This document shows, one piece after another, positions 62,000-64,000 of a stretch of DNA of 64,000 nucleotides. Every line of letters starts with the position of its first letter. The first letter of the stretch is position 1. A program made the translations under genes and the position numbers. The notes under the pieces are model-generated. The model was given only the letters and a program-made list of their open reading frames with translations. It was not told the DNA's origin and did no database searches. The DNA comes from Wurfbainia villosa (lineage: Eukaryota > Streptophyta > Magnoliopsida > Zingiberales > Zingiberaceae), in NCBI GenBank assembly GCA_025175895.1, contig CM046004.1, forward strand, positions 620,001-684,000, read 5' to 3'.

Positions 62000-64000
62000 A
62001 TGAAACCTGGCAACAGGAAGATGGAGCGAGAAGAGCTGCAGGATTTGTTTCTCTTTGGGGAGATTTTGAAGCGGGACGAAGAGAGGGGCATCAGCCTCCT
62101 CCAACCAGAATCTGTAGAACTCGAGCTGGCTCAAGGTATCTATCCGTTCTTGGCAGAAAGTAGAAGAGAGTTTTTTTTTATATATAAATAAATAAATAAC
62201 ACAACGAAGAAATTAAATTGATCCTTTTTATAACTTATAACTATAACAGATGACAAATGAAAACATGAACATAATTATAATTGACAGAGAGTTACGTAAA
62301 CATAATTTTCTTTTTTATCCTTACCTTTGAAATTAAAAGAGTATTTTTTTTTTCCTTTTACAAATTATTAAAATATTACTTAATTTGTATATATTTTTCT
62401 ACTTAAATTATATATACTAATTTAGAATAGTTTCGATCAAAATTTAGTGAAAATAACTGCAAAAAGAAACTTTAAAATTGAATAAATTTTAGTCGAAATA
62501 GCTCCAAATAACTTTTAAAATGAAACCACTTTGATCTAAGTTGAGTTAAAATAATAATTCGAAGATAGAAAACGAAGAATAATTGAAAAGTTTACATATG
62601 AGATGTTATTTTATATATTTTTTAATACAAAATACTCTTTTAAAATTGTTGTTTTGTAATTTAAAAATTACATATTTGAATCTATTTTAATTTATTTATT
62701 ATTATTTAGTGAATTTAACTGTTTATTTATTTATTTTATATACTTGCAGATGTATACGTGTTGCACCAGATCTCATTGGGCAGGAAAGATTTCCTGAATA
62801 TGGAGAACAGCAAACATGACTATGATTGGTGATTGCTTGCCTAAACCTTAATTAACTTATTATTTCATGTTTTATTTTATTTTATTTTTCCCTTTCAAAT
62901 TTCAGAAATTTGGTCAATTAAATAAGTATATAATCGATTGATATTGTAGGCTAAAGACACCTCCAGCGACACCCTTATTTCCATCTCTCGAGATGGAAGC
63001 AAGTCGAGCCAATCTCAATCTGGCTTTGCACAAAGACATCGCTTTACTTCATCCTTTCATCCCTTCTTCGAGAGTATAAAACTAATCTATTTTATTTTAT
63101 TTTATTCTTAAACGAATAATTTATTAAAAATTAAAAAAAAAAAAATCATTCCCTCTGTTAAAATAAATTAGTTCGATTTTATTTAAATATTGTGTATTTA
63201 ATGAAATTTGTTGTTAATTACAAACCTACCCATCGCAGTTCCGAGGACGAGCGGAGGAAGCGAAGGCCCAGGAGCCCAAATCCCCAGGCGGCAAATCTAC
63301 TTCCTCTTCCTCTTCCAAGTCAGTGACGACGTCCACGGGGAGGCCCAAAGGACCCAACACGAGCAGTGCCTGCGAGCGTAAGAGACCAACAAACGACGCG
63401 CATGCTTCATCCCTACCCAAATCGAGAGCTCCGCCACCGATCTTGGGATTCTCCGATAAACCTCCGGCGAATCTGGTAGCGACTACATGCAAAGTATTGT
63501 CGATCGCTGCTAGGAGGTCGAAGTCGGAGAGCGCAGGGAAGCTGAGAAAGCAAACTGGAAGGGAGGTCGAGAAGAATCCCAAGGCAAAGAACGACGGCAG
63601 TGGATGGAGGACGAATGTAGGGTTTGGGTTTGGCAAGTTCAAATCGACAGGTTCAAATCGCAATAGCGAACACAAACTCAAGGTGCATGTGATTTTCTTT
63701 TATGATTTTCATCGAGTTCCATGATTTTATTCGATTTTGAATCTTTTCGACGCATAAACGCACATTTTTAAAAAGATTTGTCTTGTTTGTTCTTGTGTTC
63801 TTTTGTTTTTCTTTGGGCAATTTTTTGTTCTCATTTTGTGATTATTGGATTATTTGTTTGTCTTTTGTTTCAGGATGTGAAGAATACTGAAACAAATCAT
63901 CTAAACTCGAGGCAAGTGAAGAACTCACACCCTGTTTGCATCCTTCCTGGAAAAGATTCGAGCCATCTGGCTCCTAAGAAACAAGTTCAAAACTATGGAC
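62000..64000 (+). CDS. Ser/Pro-rich plant protein with DYDWLxTPPxTPLFPSLE motif (function unknown), 3'-truncated by window edge
   Basis: The exons read are 62000-62135, 62750-62828, 62950-63073, 63239-63682 and 63874 to beyond the edge. All junctions are GT-AG and in frame. The first exon encodes a short acidic/basic lead (MKPGNRKMEREELQDLFLFG). The second and third give DVYVLHQISLGRKDFLNMEN and HDYDWLKTPPATPLFPSLEM, the hallmark of a plant family of low-complexity, Ser/Pro/Arg-rich proteins. Exon 4 is rich in Ser, Lys and Pro and looks disordered; SNRNSEHKLK is its end. Members are about 500-700 residues, so most of the protein lies outside. No enzymatic domain is known for the family. An alternative start is the Met at codon 8. 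Confidence 0.8.
62136..62749. other. Intron 1 of the Ser/Pro-rich gene
   Basis: Very AT-rich, starting with an (aaat)n run near 62183-62197. The words 'tagtttcgatcaaaattta' and 'atgaaaccactttgatct' vaguely recall the MITE at 46595-46877, but no ends were found. Confidence 0.4.

Noticed and set aside
63226..63681. 151-codon minus-strand ORF
   Set aside because: It is antisense to exon 4 of the Ser/Pro-rich gene, which is supported by splice sites and frame continuity.

Overview
The window is plant nuclear DNA, most likely from a monocot. The genes are split by long introns filled with transposable-element remnants. Intron borders are GT-AG. The genes have GC-rich 5' ends (EXO70, the DUF948-like gene, the phosphatase) set in AT-rich surroundings, a gradient typical of many monocots. 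All recognised products are plant families. The order or species cannot be decided from the sequence alone.

Six protein-coding genes can be supported, five of them with exon chains that stay in frame across every junction. (1) 137-15573, plus: a uridine kinase-like / UPRT-domain protein (UKL type) in 13 exons; its first exon lies left of the window. (2) 24477-26450, minus: a single-exon exocyst subunit of the EXO70F class. (3) 35948-42034, minus: a five-exon DUF948-like membrane protein with a likely plastid transit peptide. (4) 45912-48350, plus: a five-exon PFA-DSP (Siw14-like) phosphatase. (5) 50114-56523, minus: a seven-exon PTI1-like protein kinase with a probable 5'UTR exon near 60.15-60.35 kb. 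(6) 62000 to the right edge, plus: the 5' part of an uncharacterised Ser/Pro-rich plant family marked by a DYDWLxTPPxTPLFPSLE motif.

The rest is mostly mobile-element debris. The 7.5 kb intron of the UKL gene holds an RTE-type LINE remnant, an LTR-like block and a decayed Ty1/copia pol gene. At 30.4-33.2 kb a hAT-like (TTF/DUF4371) transposase pseudogene is split by a complete TRIM-type miniature LTR element. An Au SINE with a perfect 18-bp target duplication and three copies of a second tRNA-derived SINE are present. A Mutator-type MITE with a perfect 9-bp duplication sits in the phosphatase intron. A second RTE fragment sits in the kinase intron. A 397-bp repeat rich in GAATCG words occurs twice in opposite orientations.

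The genes do not form a pathway together; this is an ordinary gene neighbourhood. Nothing resembles a new multi-gene system. The most interesting points are the substituted kinase active site of the UKL protein, the TRIM nested in the hAT pseudogene, a possible uORF upstream of the PTI1-like kinase, and several repeat families whose insertion boundaries can be read directly.
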